Assembly: GCF_020080835.1 (NCBI RefSeq)
Contig: NC_058162.1
Span: 19,685,203 to 19,749,202 of the forward strand
DNA: 64,000 bases
Source: Cotesia glomerata
Lineage: Eukaryota > Arthropoda > Insecta > Hymenoptera > Braconidae
Direction: 5' to 3'
Position numbers and translations under genes: made by a program. A model generated the notes under the pieces. The model saw nothing but the letters and a program-made list of their open reading frames with translations. It searched no databases and was not told the DNA's origin. Position 1 is the first letter of the stretch, and each line of letters starts with the position of its first letter. This document shows, one piece after another, positions 59,351-64,000 of the stretch.

Positions 59351-61436
59351 CCGATTTTAGTTCTACATAGAGATATGGGTACTGACCTTAAAATTTTCGC
59401 GATCTGAACATATTTCTGTGGTAGTATTACCGATCCTAAAATTTACCGCTAACCTTAAAACACGAACTTTTTGGCCCTGATTGAAGTTACTGTAACTTGG
59501 AATATGATCGAGAATACTTTACTCCCATTTTATTCACCATTGATTTACTTTCCATGGCGGCTAAGTTATAAATATCGCAATGATTAGATCTTTACTTGCA
59601 TTCAGGACAAAATTCTTCCATTAGCAATTAAAATTGATTGTTTTTTTTTTTTAAGTAACATAACAAATTTAAGGATTTATAATTATTTATTTAAAAAAAA
59701 AAAGTAATTAATGGCTTCGTTAATTTTGACACGTATGTTTAAATGGAAAGATTTGACAACAGTGCATTATTGTGCCTCTACAATATATATTGCGGAGAAA
59801 GTACTATTGAGATGGAAGAGTATATGTATGAGACTCAGCTGTTCTCGTGAAGTAGTCAAATCATCAATATTTACGGATGTCGATGAATAATATTCAAAAA
59901 TGAAGCTCAACTTAAATTACTCGCATAATTACATCGATCATCTTAAGCTGTTAAGATGTGAATATATATTACAACTTCTCATAGTAGTAGCTTTTTTTCA
60001 GAGAAACTAAACAGTGGATAATAATTTAATAATTTTGAAAACGCGTCAACAAAGTATTCATTTAAATGTATATTTTTTAAAGCTTAACTTTGAAGATGAT
60101 TTTAATTAAGAAGCTCTGTTTATGCTCGCTTGAATCTAAAATTCAAAAAACAATTTTATTGAATTGTCCATATAATAAAAATAAGTCAGTAATACGACCT
60201 ATTTTATTGTTAAACATTAAAAGAGCATTATAAGACGTGAGCTTTCGGATTTTCCAAAATTTTATTTTAAGATTTATATATTTTACTTTCTACCTGGTTT
60301 ATTGTATAAATGTTTTGCATAGTCTAACAGCAATGATAGTTAGAATTCAAACAGCAGTGATTGATCATTAATCCAATGTATCTGCATGAGATATTGTTGA
60401 GTGAAGTTTAGTTCCTAGGCTGTATATACAGCGAATTGAGTATGTGCAATTTGTCGTAATGAATCGAGATCTGCTTACACGGTTACCAGATTACTAGTCG
60501 TGCGCTGCTATTACTGATTCTCTAAGCATGTCAGATCAAATTACATAATTTGTCATCTCCCGTCTCTATTATTAACCGGCGATCAAATGAAAATATTTAT
60601 TTAATTCAAATTCTAAATTCTTAACATATTTGAAATAATTCAATTTAAAATATTTTCTCACCAACTGAACGTAATTTTATAAAATCAAATCTAAAGAAAC
60701 ATCAATCACTGTACCAGGTTGTGATGTGAATGAAATATTAAACACGAAGAATAAAAAAGAATTTATGTGTATATGAAATAAAGCATGTTAGAATGAATGA
60801 AAAGAGAATGATGAGTTTAACGCGTAAAAGCCACGGCATGTCGGTGACACGTGTCATCTCTCAACGAGTAACCACACGCGGCTGTAATACACGTCAATAT
60901 AGTCCTGTACTGGCTGTCCAAAGTTCTTCGGTTCATTGGGTGACGTCGGAATGCTCCCAAAACCGACAATGGTTTTTTATTATAAATATAGTTTTAATTT
61001 TATTAACTACTTTATCCAAATAGAAATATTCATTTATTTGTTATCAATAAATGGCTTTAATAATTTATGAAAATTTTTTAAATTTTAGATCCGTACTTCC
61101 CAATTTTGTTTTTTTTCTATTACTTGTCAAACACTTTGTTAATGATTTAAAAATCAGACTGTCTTTTGAATATTATCGATATGGCTATAGAATTTCTTTA
61201 CATCATTCATTTGTCTCTCAGGAATTTACTTTTTCAAATTGGGAATAACATTAAAAAAATTGCATGGAGGCGAAAAATTTTTATTGAAATAGAAGTTCCT
61301 AATCAATCAATTAAAAATTCGATTAACAATAAATAAAAATGATTGATAGTCACTTGTATTGTATTTAACGGCAAATTTTGTTGCTTGAACGTTAAAAGAA
61401 AAGCAAAAAATATCGACGGTTGAGGATATTGCACTC
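59351..61436. other. Non-coding stretch with family B fragment
   Basis: No gene recognised. At 60222-60262 there is a family B right end (agagcattataagacgtgag followed by tttcggattttccaaaa). Confidence 0.5.
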
Positions 61437-61870
61437 GCTAAAACTGAATCAGTTAAATTTTCACTGAAACTAGTGATCTTACGAGATCAATCAGTAAATT
61501 CATTCTACTAATTTAATAGTCGTTTTCATCAGTTATTAGTGAGATTTTCACTAATTCTATCAGGTGTATCAAGCTCCACTTATTAAGCAATCGTTTTTGC
61601 TAAATATTCAATGATTTATCACTAATTTTAGTCGTAATAAATTTATTTTTCATTTATTTAGTTCTAGTTCTCATTGAATGGTCAAAGAATACGCTACTTA
61701 TCTTATCATTGATTTTTGTTTTAATAATTTACTTGTGATTTTTGTTAAATAGTTAATGACATTGTTACGATAGTTCTTTAATGATATTGGATCTTACTAT
61801 TCAAGAAAAGGATTCGGTCAACTCGTTAGTTTTTTAAAAATAATTTCGAGATTTTCCGTGAAAATTCATA
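61437..61870 (-). repeat. Family C dispersed repeat, copy 2
   Basis: Inverted relative to 52780-53190 and alignable over its length with frequent substitutions. A family B left end (gcccgacttaatgcgaagca) follows at 61890-61960. Confidence 0.65.
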
Positions 61871-64000
61871 ATGTAGTAATTTTTTTTGCCCGACTTAATG
61901 CGAAGCATTAGAGTGTCCTTGATTATCGAAAAATTCTGTTTACCTCTTTTTAAATTAATGTTGGATATTGAAAATGGAAGTTCGAAGAAAAAAATTATTT
62001 ATAGTCGAGGATATTTTTTTTTCTATCTTTAAAGTTTGCTTTAATTTATCCATAAGTATTCTGTCTATTATATGATGATTCAAAATTTCTGAAAGTTAGT
62101 TTGAATTTAAGTCTGAGAATTTACTCTATACCATGGAAAATTTCATGTTAATTAAAAGTGAAATTAAGTAGTTACATCGGGACAAATATCAAAAACTCAA
62201 CAGATTTTTCATTGGTAAAGATAGTATCTTGCACAACTTGAATTTATATTGACAGAGTAATTAATAACACTAATAAGTAATTAAAGCTATTTTGTAATTA
62301 CAAATATTAGTATGGTTACGCATCAGAAATTAATTGATAAATAGATGCTGTCAAATATTAGTGCTGGCATGACGATTGATTTATGAGTATGTATTATTTC
62401 ATATATTACTCTAATTTCAGTTGATTTATCACCATACGACTCATTTCAATATGATCATGTTATGATAAAATTCTTTTGAATGAAGCCGACTTTTGCATAA
62501 ATTTGAAAAGAATCTGCTAATAATGACAGTGATAATCTCTAAGAAAGTGGTGGTTCATTAAGAATCGTAAAAGACTATATTAAAAACACTAATTCAACTG
62601 TAGGATGGTAAGTCACTAGACCATATTATGGTGTGTATAGTAAATACATGTATAACGTTACTGATTGTGGTCGGAAATACATTTCACATGTATATTCCAT
62701 ACTTGCCGTAGCTATAAGAAATTTCGTAAACATACTAACACACATACATTTACGAACTAGCGCCTAACGCACATCCTTATTTAAATGAAATAAATCTTGT
62801 TACAAGTAATTTTGGTCCGACGGCGGGGCCTCCAAATGTTAAAGAGAAACAAGTTAAAGATGTAGTGAGAAAAAAAATTATGAGAAGTATATATAATATA
62901 TAGTAAGTGAAGAAAAAGAGAAGAGCATTATAAGTTTTTTAAAAACACTCTTCTCCGTTAGCTTGAGACGAATGGATTTCGTTCTATCATCCACGACTTT
63001 ATGTCCAAGAATCTTCTTTCTCCATCATCTACACACCATCAATACAATTCGACGGTATGAATATATTGATGTATCAAGGTATTCACGGACGTATATTTCC
63101 GGTCTGTTAGTTTGAACTTTTTGTAACATATTCACTAATTTTTTAATTTTATTAAAATGAATATTTTTTTCGAATTTGAAACTTAGACATTCAAGTCTAA
63201 ATTGAGTATTAAAGCCTTTGTTCGAAAAAATAATGCCCGAAATTAATCCAGCTAAATAATTTCTTCCAATAAATTCAGCGTGAAATTAAAATTATTGATA
63301 ATAATGACAGAGCGTTCAAGAAGTTAGAAACTTTGATGAAAATTTTCTGTTCTTTGAGAATCTATCTTCAGATTGTCGCTATCGCTTGTAGTTTTTGAAT
63401 TTATGCCAAAAACAAAACGAAGGTCTCTTTTTTATTCTTTTTAATTCATAATAATTGTAATTTTCGTTGCCGAGAAAAATAACAATAACATTTTTTTCAG
63501 AATGTTCTTTCGAATTTGATGAGCTATCATTAACATTGTTAGCACACTAGTTTGCAGAAAACTCATTTTTCAAATAGACTGTAGGCAGAACTGTTTTTAA
63601 AAACAAAATTTTACAATTTCTTCGGTTTCATTGAGAGAAATTATTTACGGAATTTCAGACGCAAGAAATTACATTAAAAAAAAAAAAAACATTGCTGGTT
63701 ACATCTTGTGCTATTTGAAATCATGTATTAAAATGAAAAATTTTTTTCATCAAGAGTGCTCAAATCTATTTAAAGAAGTATGGAGAGATCCGTCAATAAA
63801 AATCAAAATTAAAAATTAAAAACACATCCCAACAAAGTTATACATGAAGAGAAGATGGAAACGCATGTATAAGCATATATTCATCCACTAGCTATCCATA
63901 TCAGATCTTAATATTATAAGTACCTGTACGATAATCGATGGCAGTTAAACGAAAGAGCCTGGGGCTAATTCCAGAGCGAGGATCGACGATCGGAAATCGT
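61871..64000. other. Non-coding AT-rich stretch
   Basis: Family B left-end fragment at 61890-61960. No exon, RNA gene or element end could be supported to the window edge. Confidence 0.5.

Overview
The window is AT-rich eukaryotic DNA, most likely from an insect. One host exon is recognisable: a minus-strand first coding exon (signal peptide plus LRRNT cap) that resembles the axon-guidance protein Slit. The overall texture (spliceosomal introns, insect-type R1-clade retrotransposon, dense short inverted-repeat elements, long CA/GT runs, a ~0.9-1.4 kb dispersed repeat present about ten times) suggests a hymenopteran, perhaps a parasitoid wasp. That lineage call is inference, not proof. There is no bacterial-style gene organisation, no rRNA and no CRISPR array.

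Layout. 1-3206: 3' part of an R1-clade non-LTR retrotransposon (endonuclease, reverse transcriptase, zinc knuckle) with one frameshift. 3207-4218: two fragments of the main dispersed repeat, here called family A. 4219-9618: no supportable gene. 9619-11408: one family A copy nested inside an oppositely oriented copy. 11409-18618: non-coding, with a small tRNA-Leu-derived SINE at 13472-13609. 18619-19368: a TTAA-flanked terminal-inverted-repeat element. 20095-22860: an internally deleted hAT (BED-finger) transposon with complete ends and a 10-bp target duplication. 24856-25124: the Slit-like exon, with a long (AAC)n tract just 5' of it. 26410-28049: two tandem family A copies. 29718-29869 and 31806-31970: hairpin MITEs.

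33310-38523 is a complete-length two-gene ISL2EU-type DNA transposon. It carries a SWIM-finger/YqaJ-exonuclease gene on the plus strand and a THAP/DDE transposase gene on the minus strand, converging tail to tail. Both genes are broken: the nuclease by a 10-bp duplication and a stop codon, the transposase by a 140-bp palindromic MITE inserted at a TA.

40694-41450 is a ~750-bp imperfect AT-rich palindrome. 45096-48714 holds a 5'-truncated second non-LTR retrotransposon (RT domain, (TTA)n tail) between two family A fragments. 50653-52674 is a TA-flanked inverted-repeat element that itself took in a family A copy; this gives an empty-site comparison that fixes the ends of family A. 56520-59046 has more family A copies, a 24-bp minisatellite and another nested MITE. 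59047-64000 is non-coding apart from diverged tandem repeats and fragments of two further dispersed repeats.

The window is therefore mainly a record of nested mobile-element insertions around the 5' end of one developmental gene. The most informative points are the broken two-gene ISL2EU element with its clean MITE insertion, and family A, whose termini, subterminal inverted repeats, central microsatellite and insertion in T-runs resemble helentron-associated (HINE/DINE-1-like) elements.
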